Shown in pieces: positions 54,926 through 63,766 of a stretch of DNA of 64,000 bases. The translations under genes and the position numbers were made by a program. The DNA lies in assembly GCA_024867545.1 (NCBI GenBank), contig JANFNE010000002.1, positions 372,001-436,000 of the forward strand. The letters run 5' to 3'. How positions within the stretch are numbered: position 1 is the first letter of the stretch; each line of letters opens with the position of its first letter. This DNA is from Phytopythium helicoides. Its lineage: Eukaryota; Oomycota; Peronosporomycetes; Pythiales; Pythiaceae. The notes under the pieces are model-generated. The model was given only the letters and a program-made list of their open reading frames with translations. It did no database searches and was not told the origin of the DNA.

Positions 54926-55242
54926 AATAGCTCCCTTCCTGCATCCTGCATAACTTTGCTGCACTTTCGTTCTACTCTCGGTCGGTTCGTCATTCCGCTT
55001 GGATCGATTCGTCAATTCATTTTCTGCATGGGGTCTCCTCCGCAGCAACCTAATTCACAAACAAAGCTCCTTCCATCATCATAGCATTGCATTGGCTGGT
55101 TGCTTTCAATCCAACCACAACATCAAAGCCATCGCCTCGCTGTCAGGCCCATGCAATGGACTCGACGCTAAGCACTGCACAATGTAACCAGCGTACTGTA
55201 TGTTGAAGTTGACTGCAATCCAAGCGGCGCCTTCCCGCCGCT
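54926..55242 (+). repeat. Conserved 3' flank of type-B M genes (copy 2)
   Basis: Nearly identical to 49787-50096 and 62470-62779, with a short GCATCCTGCATA duplication near 54942. No gene is seen. Confidence 0.85.
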
Positions 55243-57873
55243 AGTCTCAAGAACGGCGCGGTGATTTTGTTCCGCAGCGACCTTAAGCGCCGCTCGTCAG
55301 ACCGCCCGCCGCACCTGCTGCAACCTGCTGGCCAATTCCCCGTTACGGCGCTTGCTTTTACGAGCAAACCCATCAACGCATCTGTCTCGTACGTGTTTGT
55401 GTATGCATCGACGCGGCGCGGATTGACGTGCTATCATTGCACACATGACGACCCTGCGGTCACAAAGGCTGCCGGAGGAGCGTCTGGTATGCCTCCTCGC
55501 GCGGTTGTTCTTGATGAACGTGGTGTCGACGCAAACTGCGCCTGTGTCAACGATGAGGGAGAGCTTGCTGTCGGCCAGACTGACGCCGTATACTTCTACA
55601 ACACGGAGGACCGCTCCGTCTGCTTTGGCTTCGAGGGCGAGAAGAAGTACCTGAGCTTTTTCAAGCACTATCTGCTCGTTGCGCACGTTGACCCTCGTGG
55701 ACGCCACCAAGTGAACGTGTATGATCTTCAGAACAAGTTCATCGCATTCAATTGGACGCTTACCAGCGTCGGTGGGGGTGGAAAGGGCCCGATTGGTGGA
55801 GCGCGTCGACCTCCGCTCCCTCAGGGCAGTTCTCGCGGCGCTGCTGCTCCTGGCGCGCGCTTTGGTTTGGACGACATGGAAGAAATTCGCCATGTTGTGT
55901 CTGAATTCGGCGCAATCTTTGTGGTTTCGTCAGTTGGCCATGTGTATCGCCTCAGCGAAAAAGACACGACATCGAAGCTCGAGATTCTTTTCCGCAAGAA
56001 CCTGTACTCGATTGCGATCTCGCTCGCCTTCAGCTCCAACTATGACATCAACAGTATCATGGACATTTTCCGCATGTATGGCGACCATCTATACCAGAAG
56101 GGAGACTACGATGGCTCCCTGCGCCAGTATGTCCGCACGATCGGCCATGTTGAGCCGTCGTACGTGATTCGGCGCTTCCTCGATGCTCAGCGCATCCACA
56201 ATCTGACGGCGTATCTTGAAGCTCTGCACGAGAAGGCTTTTGCCAACGCAGAACACACTACGCTACTGCTCAACTGCTACACCAAGCTCAAGGATGTCAA
56301 GAAGCTCGACAAGTTTATCCAGCTCGACGAAGTCGACCCCAGCAAGAAGGCGCGTACCGACCGCTCGACTAGCATGGCGGCATCAAATCCTCAAGATGAC
56401 TCTAAGAAGGCGCGCGACTCGTTGCAACTGCAGCAGCAACACTTGAACTTCGATGTGGAAACGGCGATTAGTGTGCTGTGGGAAAACTACCCGAAGCACG
56501 CTCTGACGTTGGCGAGGAAGCATGAAGAGCATAGCTGGTACCTCAAGATTCAGTTGGATCGTATCAGCTATGTCGAGTCGGAAGACTCTGTGGCGCTGTC
56601 TGACAAGGAGAAGGAGCGCGTCGCGGATGCGCTAGAGTACATCAAGCACCTGAGCTTCTCGGAAGCAGACTCGAACCTTCGCAAGTACGGTCGCACGCTT
56701 GTGACCCATTTGCCTGGACCGACCACAGAGCTACTCAAGCAGCTGTGCACTGGAAAGTTTGTTCCTGACAACCCGGGCCTCAAGTCGGATCCTGGAGACT
56801 TTTTGCATCTGTTCGTGTCCCACCGAGCCCAGCTGAAGGAGTTCTTGCAGTACATTGTCGAAGTCGAGACAGTTACCAACACATCGATTGGCAACACTTT
56901 GCTCGAGATGGTGTTGAGCGATGACGACGCTGAAGAAGTGAGCTTTGATGGGGAAGAGGGGGGATCTGACGAGAAACCTGCAAAGCAGCCAAGGACGCTG
57001 GAAGAAAAGGAAGATGCGGTGCTTCAGATTCTCGACAACCCGCGTGTCAAGTATGACGCCGACCACGCACTCATCCACTTGCAAATGCACGGAATGAAGA
57101 CGGGCAAGCGATACCTGTACAACAAACTACACATGTACCACATGCTGGTGCAGTTCCACATTGAAGAGAATGACGACGAGAGCGTCTTGGACGAGGTTCG
57201 AAAGCACGGTGAGAAAGATCCGAATCTGTGGTCGCTCGCTCTGAAGTACTTCGCTGAGCGTGGACCTCGTCCGAAGGGAAGCGCTGCGTCTTCTGGCGAA
57301 GACTGGAGGGAGCTGAAGCAGCTCCTCGCGCTCATGGATGCGACACCGGTGATCCCGCCGCTTCAGGTCGTTCAGGTGCTCAGCCAGTCACGTGAGTTGC
57401 CAGTGTCGGTCGTCAAGCAGTACCTTGTCAACCAACTTGCAGCTGATGAGCAACGCATTGCCGAGGATGAGGACAAGATCAAGGCGTTCAAGAGTGACAC
57501 GAAGCAGATGAAGGACGAGATCACTCAACTGAGTAGTCGAGCTGTTGTGTTCCAGGCGACAAAGTGCGACTTGTGCAACCACGACCTCGACCTCCCTGCT
57601 GTCCACTTCTTGTGTCAGCACAGTTTCCACCTCAACTGCATCTCGGAGACGGAGCGTGAGTGCATGACGTGCTCGATGGATCATCGCCACATTCTCGGAC
57701 TCAAGACGCAGCTGGAGCAGAAGGCTGGCAACCACGAGCAGTTTTTCAACCAGCTCGAGACGGCAGCAGATGGGTTTAACACGGTGGCAGAGTACTTTGG
57801 TAAGGGGATTTTCAAGGGCAACGAAGTCGCAGACGATGGAGCGTTCGAGACACGCTTCAGCGCCGAGTTCTGA
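55243..57873 (+). pseudogene. VPS11 truncated copy 2
   Basis: Same 5' breakpoint as copy 1, lacking residues ~1-170, with an intact 870-codon frame. It shares the Pro and Thr replacements of copy 1, so copies 1 and 2 are closer to each other than to the full gene. A few silent changes (around 57125) distinguish it. No promoter or start exon is present. Confidence 0.9.
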
Positions 57874-58011
57874 TCTATCAATGCTGCTGAGGTGTCAGCG
57901 AGTAGTGAACGCGACTAGGAATGGCACAATGGATAAGTTGTGAAATGTGGTGTTTATCGAGATTACGTTGTTGTGTCTATGCATGTAGCATACAAGCTCT
58001 TGCTCAAAATG

Positions 58012-58668
58012 CTAGTTTGTGTCGAGCGCCGCTATCTTGTCGCCGATGCACTTGGTGTAGAACCGGTCAAAAGTCTGCACAAGCTCTGGGTAGTGCAACA
58101 TGTAGTAAATACGCGCAGCCTGATGGGTTACTTCGAATGACTCAACGATTCTAAGCTGAAGGGAGGCAGCATCCTCGTCGGCAACAGAATCGCTAAACAG
58201 CCATACGCTACCGAAGCGATCATTTACAGTTCGAGCAAATGTTGTTTCAAGGCATATGCAGACCATATTCTCGAACAGGGCGAGTAGTTCTTGCTCAGGA
58301 TATGGTGCCGTGGGAAGTATTTGACCACGGTGTTGAATTCCTCTCAATTTGTTTATGTAAATTTCAACTTCTCTCATGTGCTGGTAAGGTGTCGGGAACC
58401 CATAGAGTCGATGCGAACCGATGTATTCGAACGATTGCCCCATCCTTACAAAGGATTCGTACACCGCACCAATTTCAAGCCCGGTCTTTGCAGTTCCGGC
58501 GCGAATTTGTTCTAGACCAACTTCAAAAGTGGCAAAGTAGCTGATCTCACGGAAATCTCCAACGATGAACCACGGTTCCGAAGCACTGATGTCTGCATTG
58601 TTGCTTCTGGTTGATGTCACACATACAAACTGAATTACTCCGATAAGGAGGCACCAGAGTTTCGCCAT
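58012..58668 (-). CDS. S4: secreted protein of the S/M array, 218 aa
   Basis: Start ATG 58668 (MAKLWCLLIGVIQFVCV), a signal peptide. Family hallmarks: EPWFIVGDFREISYF, MVCICLETTFA, NDRFGSVWLFSDS and the C terminus FDRFYTKCIGDKIAALDTN. The first conserved Cys of S1, S3 and S5 is absent, leaving three in the mature part. Start-to-start distance to M4 is 203 bp. The C-terminal ~80 residues are close to S3. Confidence 0.75.
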   Translation of the reverse strand: MAKLWCLLIGVIQFVCVTSTRSNNADISASEPWFIVGDFREISYFATFEVGLEQIRAGTAKTGLEIGAVYESFVRMGQSFEYIGSHRLYGFPTPYQHMREVEIYINKLRGIQHRGQILPTAPYPEQELLALFENMVCICLETTFARTVNDRFGSVWLFSDSVADEDAASLQLRIVESFEVTHQAARIYYMLHYPELVQTFDRFYTKCIGDKIAALDTN

Positions 58669-58871
58669 GGAAATGTTGTTGATTGTGTATCAGCTGAAGG
58701 TTCCGGTCACCAAATGAAAACTGCGGTGACAAAGAAGGAAGTTCATAATGTAATCTATTTCTGTAAACTAAGATGCAGAAGACGCTTCTAACGCCTGACA
58801 CTTGATATTCCGTGTAAAGGCGTCCTACGCAACCATTGCTGCATTTCATAGCAACTTCGAATCATCATTTC
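58669..58871. promoter_or_regulatory. Bidirectional promoter S4/M4
   Basis: 203 bp between divergent starts, the shortest of the five. ACCATTGCTGCATTTC (about 58831-58846) resembles the oomycete initiator plus flanking element about 25 bp upstream of M4. Confidence 0.45.
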
Positions 58872-59909
58872 ATGCGTCCACGGCGTCGAACGCTTCTGCT
58901 GATATGGGTCATCCTAATATCCAACCCACTGCCGTCGTCGGGATTTATGGTAACGCGAAAAGGACAACGTTGCGAAGCGCGGGTCGATTCATCGACTTAC
59001 GAGCTATCCGAGTCCCACAATCAATTTAATCAAAACTTTCTTCGTGAATACGACCTCGTGCTTCGGCTGATCGACTCGAAGACTGACGTTGGCGGTGGTG
59101 ATATTGACCTATCATGGTGCCCAGATGTTGGGGTCGCTGCTAAAACTCGTAAGTTTTCAGTCGAGATCATCAGTGGATTACGGAAGCCTCTCCGTGATTG
59201 CGCATGCGCAATGCTGCGTCCCTGGATTACAAGCAAAATTACAACCGTGTACCAATGCGATTTGCCAGCCGGACCTGAGCCTACTTTTTTCAAGACATTC
59301 AAAAGCAAAGTCATTCGCTATACGCAATTTGTTCGTATCCAAATAGCTTTACTCCGCGATGCAAAAGCTGTCAATTTGTTCGACGACCTTTTGATTTCGT
59401 GTGTCTACAATTTCATCGACGAGCAAATTATTAGCACTTCACGTGCGATCGGAAGTGTGAGCCAAAAAGAAGCAGAAAAAAACAACCTTCCTATGAAAAC
59501 AGACAAAGCGCCTAATCAACCGACAACATCCGCGTCCGCAACTGTTCCTAAACCCTCAATACCAGAGAAGACATCGCCGCCTGCAAGTACACCGGCAAGC
59601 TCTGCGATTATTTCAAACGAGCCAGTACTGCCAATCTCATCAGCTCCACCAGCACCAAGTGATAAAACGGAACAAGCAACGTCAACAGCACCTGATCCAG
59701 GAATGCCAGAACGCAACGAAGATTACTCTGCTGTTGCACAACAAATCGCAACATTGGCGACAGCCGTCATTGTGCTTATCGGGCTATTGTTTGTACTTGC
59801 TGCAGGTATCGTCGCCTGGATTTGGCGGCGGAACCGTATCCGATCGAGCGAATATCAGCCACTTGTTACAGTTGCACCGAGCATGGAAATTTTTGACTCA
59901 AACGAGTAG
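58872..59909 (+). CDS. M4: type I membrane protein, elicitin-like ectodomain, tail type A, 345 aa
   Basis: ATG 58872 (MRPRRRTLLLIWVILISNPL) gives a signal peptide. The six-Cys ectodomain has QRC, SWCPD, DCAC, YQCDLPAGPE and ISC. The stalk and tail from NQPTTSASATVPKPS onward are nearly identical to M1, including the helix and SSEYQPLVTV, while the ectodomain differs strongly from M1. Partner of S4. Confidence 0.8.
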   Translation: MRPRRRTLLLIWVILISNPLPSSGFMVTRKGQRCEARVDSSTYELSESHNQFNQNFLREYDLVLRLIDSKTDVGGGDIDLSWCPDVGVAAKTRKFSVEIISGLRKPLRDCACAMLRPWITSKITTVYQCDLPAGPEPTFFKTFKSKVIRYTQFVRIQIALLRDAKAVNLFDDLLISCVYNFIDEQIISTSRAIGSVSQKEAEKNNLPMKTDKAPNQPTTSASATVPKPSIPEKTSPPASTPASSAIISNEPVLPISSAPPAPSDKTEQATSTAPDPGMPERNEDYSAVAQQIATLATAVIVLIGLLFVLAAGIVAWIWRRNRIRSSEYQPLVTVAPSMEIFDSNE

Positions 59910-59995
59910 TCTAGTTTGGTGTGAATAGAACTAAGATTTGAATAGACAAATCTGCATGAGCTCACTGCCTTTCAAGCTCACGAGATGTCGTGTCT

Positions 59996-60285
59996 TCACT
60001 GCAGGACAGTCTGTGTAGACTTGCAAGTGAAAATTAAACATTCAAAGTTCATCAAGTAAACATCTATTGTCAAAGTTCTCCCAATCATCAAGCTTAGTCT
60101 TGAATGGTTCCTACCGGGCTGAAGATTCATTAGCAAGCCAATCTTTTCCTCGACGCAGTCGCGGTAAAATTGATCGAAATACACGAGTTGATGGTGGTGA
60201 GTCATCATCCAGTAAAATCGCGTGTTTTGATAGGCAACTTCGAAGGCTCGAAGGATGGAAACGTCGATTGCTGTCATGTTTTAGT
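59996..60285 (-). pseudogene. S2-like gene fragment
   Basis: Encodes a copy of the S2 C-terminal part (MTAIDVSILRAFEVAYQNTR, FDQFYRDCVEEKIGLLMNL). The S2 stop codon has changed to Gln, so the frame runs on, and everything upstream of about 60285 is replaced by VPS11 3' flank. It is a broken remnant showing that unit 3 once had an S2-like gene here. Confidence 0.8.
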
Positions 60286-60364
60286 CCTAGTTGTGAAATG
60301 TGGTGTTTATCGAGATTACGTTGTTATGTTCATGCATGCAGCATACAAGCTCTTGCTCAAAATG

Positions 60365-60994
60365 TTAGTTTGTGTCGAGCGCCGCTATCTTGTCGCCGAT
60401 GCACTTGGTGTAGAACCGGTCAAACGTTGACAGAAGGCTGGGGTGGTACAAGATGTAGTAGTTGCGCGTTGCTTGGCGGAGAATTTCAAATGATTGAGAA
60501 ATAGCACGTCGAGTTGTAGTGCTGTCCCAATCGTCAATGGAATTGCTAAAGAGCCATTCGTCACCGTTTCGATCAATCGTGTTATGAGCAAACGACTTGG
60601 ACAAGCAAACACAGACCATGTTCTCCGACAGAACGACTAAGTCTTGATCGCTATAAGGTTTAGGTTGATATGGGTTGTAAACGCGAAAATAATCGTACAC
60701 AGTGTTGACCTGTTGCAAGGTGTTGGTGTAGCCACGAAGCTCTAAATTGCATCGCCAAAATGACTTAGCGAGGCGAGAGAACGGTGAGAACACCATTTGT
60801 TGATCCCGCCTGGTCAACGATTTTGAGCTGCCTCGTTTTAGTAGTCCAGCTTCAAAGTCAACAAAATACCGGAGCTCGTGAATGTACCCGATGGAGAAAG
60901 ATGGTTCAGCAACATTGGTGTCTCCATCGTAACTTCCTGTTGATGCCACACAAATGATCTGCAATACCCCAACAAGCAGGCGAAAGAGCCACAT
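60365..60994 (-). CDS. S5: secreted protein of the S/M array, 209 aa
   Basis: Start Met 60994 (MWLFRLLVGVLQIICVASTG), a signal peptide; the frame is open upstream without a better start. Hallmarks: EPSFSIGYIHELRYF, RCN, MVCVCLSKSFA, DRNGDEWLFSNSIDD and FDRFYTKCIGDKIAALDTN. Four mature Cys. Only the last ~20 residues are identical to S1 and S4. Start-to-start distance to M5 is 281 bp. Confidence 0.75.
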   Translation of the reverse strand: MWLFRLLVGVLQIICVASTGSYDGDTNVAEPSFSIGYIHELRYFVDFEAGLLKRGSSKSLTRRDQQMVFSPFSRLAKSFWRCNLELRGYTNTLQQVNTVYDYFRVYNPYQPKPYSDQDLVVLSENMVCVCLSKSFAHNTIDRNGDEWLFSNSIDDWDSTTTRRAISQSFEILRQATRNYYILYHPSLLSTFDRFYTKCIGDKIAALDTN

Positions 60995-61275
60995 GAAATG
61001 GATCTTGAAGTGCCTCAGCAGTAAAATGAAGGTACAATTCAAAAGCGGCAGGTTTCGAAATGCAAATGAGATGGTTCTGTGGCGAGGCCTTCTATTTGTG
61101 AAGCACAAGAATCGAAGCTATATTTTACATGTGAAGTGGATGCGATAAGATTTGAGGTTTGTTCCATTCACGACAATGGATTCTACGCAGGTTGAACTCA
61201 CCACACTTGACTTCACCAGGGTCACCAAACTGGTCATTCCAGCATTTCGACTACGAATCGGAACGACACCTCCAG
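60995..61275. promoter_or_regulatory. Bidirectional promoter S5/M5
   Basis: 281 bp between divergent starts. On the plus strand TCATTCCAGCATTTCG (61234-61249) is a near-perfect oomycete initiator plus flanking element, about 30 bp before M5's ATG. On the minus strand a TCATTTTAC sequence lies at a similar distance from S5. Confidence 0.55.
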
Positions 61276-62469
61276 ATGCACCACCAATCATTCTTGGTGT
61301 TCAGTCTCTTTATAAATTTTCATCTCCCTGTGTCGGGATTTGAAGTTACTCGAACCGGACAGCAATGTGAGACCCGAGTTTCCACTTCAGCCTACGAACT
61401 GTCTGATACCATTGGTCAAAACTTTCTTTTTGACTATGACCTCATCCTTCGGCTCGTCGACCCCAAGCGTACGGCAGACGTGAGTGTCGCTGATATTGAC
61501 CGTTCATGGTGTCCAAGTGCTCTTGTCTCCACCAATACTCCAAAGTTTGCCGTCGAGGTTTATACTGGATCCTCAAAGCTACCTGAACTTCACGATTGCG
61601 CTTGTTCTAAGCTTCGCCCTTGGATCACAAACAAAGTCTTGGCTACATATAAATGTGATCTCCCAACAATTCCTCAAAACATTTTCTTGGAAGCACTCAA
61701 ACGCAAAGCTGATCGCTTCAGCCAATTTATCCGCTATCAGTTGATCCTTTTTCGAGATCCACGAGCTGTCAAGGCGTTCGATGACCTCATGACGTCATGT
61801 TTTTACAATTACATCGACGAGCAAATCCTTGGTGTTTCTTCAGACTCAGCGACAAATGAGATCCATCGAGCACTTCCCACTCCAGCAACTTCCACCAATG
61901 TCCCAGCAACTCCAAACACAGCCCCGAAGGTGACAGCAAACACACCTCAGCAAACGCAACGCCCCTCCAAGCCTCCACGTCGAAGAAAGACACCCCCACC
62001 GACGTTACCGTCTGAAGAATCCACTGATGGCTCTAAATTTGCAAGCATGACTACATTTGAATCAAACGAGAACATCCAACAACCTTCGGCTGCAACCACG
62101 GTGCCACCTCGTAGTGATCGACCAGCTACAATAAAGCCGAAAGAACAGCCATTGCCAACAGAGAAACCAATCGTCACTCCTGTACCAACTTCTGATCCGA
62201 ATTCCCACACCAAAGATCAAGGATTGACGACAACCGGATCAAGTGACACGTCCCAAGGTATTAGCGATCGACTCGCAAACGAGTTCAGCGAGATGAGCCG
62301 GCAGCTCTCGGCGATGTCGGGAGCCTTAATGCTCATTCTTGGGCTACTGATCTTCATCGCAGTAATTGGTTTTGGCGCTTTGGTGTGGCGAAGCTGGCGT
62401 GCGCGAAGCCGGCCAAGCGACTACCAGCCGCTGTTTCCAGTGTATCCGTCGCTGGGAAGTCCCGACTAG
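61276..62469 (+). CDS. M5: type I membrane protein, elicitin-like ectodomain, tail type B, 397 aa
   Basis: I chose ATG 61276 (MHHQSFLVFSLFINFHLPVS), which gives a signal peptide; the frame is open further upstream, but that part contains the putative core promoter. The six-Cys ectodomain has QQC, SWCPS, DCACSKLRPWI, YKCDLPTIPQ and TSC. From AVKAFDDLMTSCF to the end (stalk, helix, SDYQPLF tail) it is nearly identical to M3. Partner of S5. Confidence 0.8.
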   Translation: MHHQSFLVFSLFINFHLPVSGFEVTRTGQQCETRVSTSAYELSDTIGQNFLFDYDLILRLVDPKRTADVSVADIDRSWCPSALVSTNTPKFAVEVYTGSSKLPELHDCACSKLRPWITNKVLATYKCDLPTIPQNIFLEALKRKADRFSQFIRYQLILFRDPRAVKAFDDLMTSCFYNYIDEQILGVSSDSATNEIHRALPTPATSTNVPATPNTAPKVTANTPQQTQRPSKPPRRRKTPPPTLPSEESTDGSKFASMTTFESNENIQQPSAATTVPPRSDRPATIKPKEQPLPTEKPIVTPVPTSDPNSHTKDQGLTTTGSSDTSQGISDRLANEFSEMSRQLSAMSGALMLILGLLIFIAVIGFGALVWRSWRARSRPSDYQPLFPVYPSLGSPD

Positions 62470-62779
62470 AATAGCTCCCTTCCTGCATAGCTTTGCTGCA
62501 CTTTCGTTCTACTCTCGGTCGGTTCGTCATTCCGCTTGGATCGATTCGTCAATTCATTTTCTGCATGGGGTGTCCTCTGCAGCAACCTAATTCATAAACA
62601 AAGCTCCTTCCATTATCATAGCATTGCATTGCCAGGTTGCTTTCAATCCAACCACAACATCAAAGCCATCGCCTCGCTGTCAGGCCCATGCAATGGACTC
62701 GCCGCCAAGCACTACACAATGTAACCAGCGTACTGTATGTTGAAGTTGACTGCAATCCAAGCGGCGCCTTCCCGCCGCC
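62470..62779 (+). repeat. Conserved 3' flank of type-B M genes (copy 3)
   Basis: Third copy of the ~310 bp flank. It ends at TTCCCGCCGC; here CATACAATCCGCGAGAG follows instead of VPS11 sequence, so this is the right edge of the tandem array. Confidence 0.85.
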
Positions 62780-63604
62780 ATACAATCCGCGAGAGAGCCT
62801 CGCCTGCAGCACATCAAGGCGTCAAATCCGCTGAAGCGCAAGTCGCGGTCGGAAGACACGCGAGTAGATCGGCCACGTCACTCGACGCCATCCCGTCCTG
62901 AGCTTCTCGAAGCCTCGCGGCTTTGCCGCCTGGACCACTGCAACTTGAAGCCTGCCACGCACGACGGGCGATTTTCCAGCGCAAGCAGCTGCTTTGGAAA
63001 ATCGTTTCCGACGACTTTCGCGCCCTGATTGGCTAGTAGCTCAATGTCCAAATAGCCGGAAGCGCGAAACGGATATTTCGCGCGATCTTCAAGAGGTGCG
63101 TACGACCGCTCGCAATTCAGCCAATCAGCGCTTGCCGAGGGGTAGGTGCGCGCATAGTGACGCGGCGCCATCACCCTCACTGGAACCTCACACACCTAAT
63201 CTTCAACGCGGCTTCAAATCGACAACCTATACAATCTCTATTCAAAAAACCTTTGATCAATAATATCCCGCTTCAACCGATTTTCTCAGATGGCGCGCGT
63301 CGATGCGGGAAGGGATGCACTTGATTGGCTTCGGAGCGAAATGCGACGCGTCGCGTCGCTCGACGTGTAACGTCGAGGTGCATCTGCTGCCGATGCACGG
63401 TCTTCTATACAAAACCCAAGTCAAAACCGTCGCGTACCGTAGGTCCCCAGGAGCTCCACGATGGAAATTGCCTGGTGACCACCGCCAGCTTCCGCCTCGA
63501 GCTCAGTTCCCAATTTGCGTCGTCGTCGTCGTTTGGGCGTTGACCGCAGCCAAGCACCAAGCGAGCCAAGCAAGCCTCAATCTTTCGCCACCAGCCAAAC
63601 AACC
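62780..63604. other. Flank right of the array; possible remnant of a gene end
   Basis: A plus-strand frame runs open from the array joint to a TGA at 63026 (IQSAREPRLQHIKASNPLKR and on, basic). It could be the 3' end of a gene whose front was displaced when the array formed, or chance. Farther right, a CCAAT-type site (CAGCCAATCAGC near 63118) and a pyrimidine-rich leader fit a promoter for the small frame at 63605. Confidence 0.3.
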
Positions 63605-63766
63605 ATGTTCGACCAGCTCAAGTCGGTGATCGCACGCCCGCTCGTGGACAACAACCGGGTAAGCGCCGCGGAGAAGCGCTTCGGCGTGTCGGCGTCAGTG
63701 GCGCTGGACGACAAGAAGCCGGACGTCTCGACGGCCTTCGAGCGTTCGGGCTGGGCCTTCATCTAA
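63605..63766 (+). CDS. Small ORF, 53 aa, unknown
   Basis: ATG 63605 (MFDQLKSVIARPLVDNNRVS) in good context (AACAACC before ATG), ending FERSGWAFI. Composition is normal for a small soluble protein; no domain is recognised. A GTAAGC at 63659 could be a splice donor of a longer gene, but no acceptor can be assigned within the window. Confidence 0.4.
   Translation: MFDQLKSVIARPLVDNNRVSAAEKRFGVSASVALDDKKPDVSTAFERSGWAFI

Larger units (their letters stand above)
50097..55242 (+). repeat. Tandem duplication unit 2 (5.1 kb)
   Basis: Contains truncated VPS11 copy 1, S3 and M3. The VPS11 stop in unit 3 is displaced by 5146 bp. The joint sequence (CCGC followed by TGGTCTCAAG or TAGTCTCAAG) is the same at both internal boundaries. 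Confidence 0.9.
55243..62779 (+). repeat. Tandem duplication unit 3 (7.5 kb, rearranged)
   Basis: Contains truncated VPS11 copy 2, S4/M4, a broken S2-like fragment and S5/M5. An internal joint near 60285 fuses the S2-like fragment to sequence that normally follows a VPS11 stop (AGTTGTGAAATGTGGTGT), so a further VPS11 copy was probably lost here. Confidence 0.85.
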
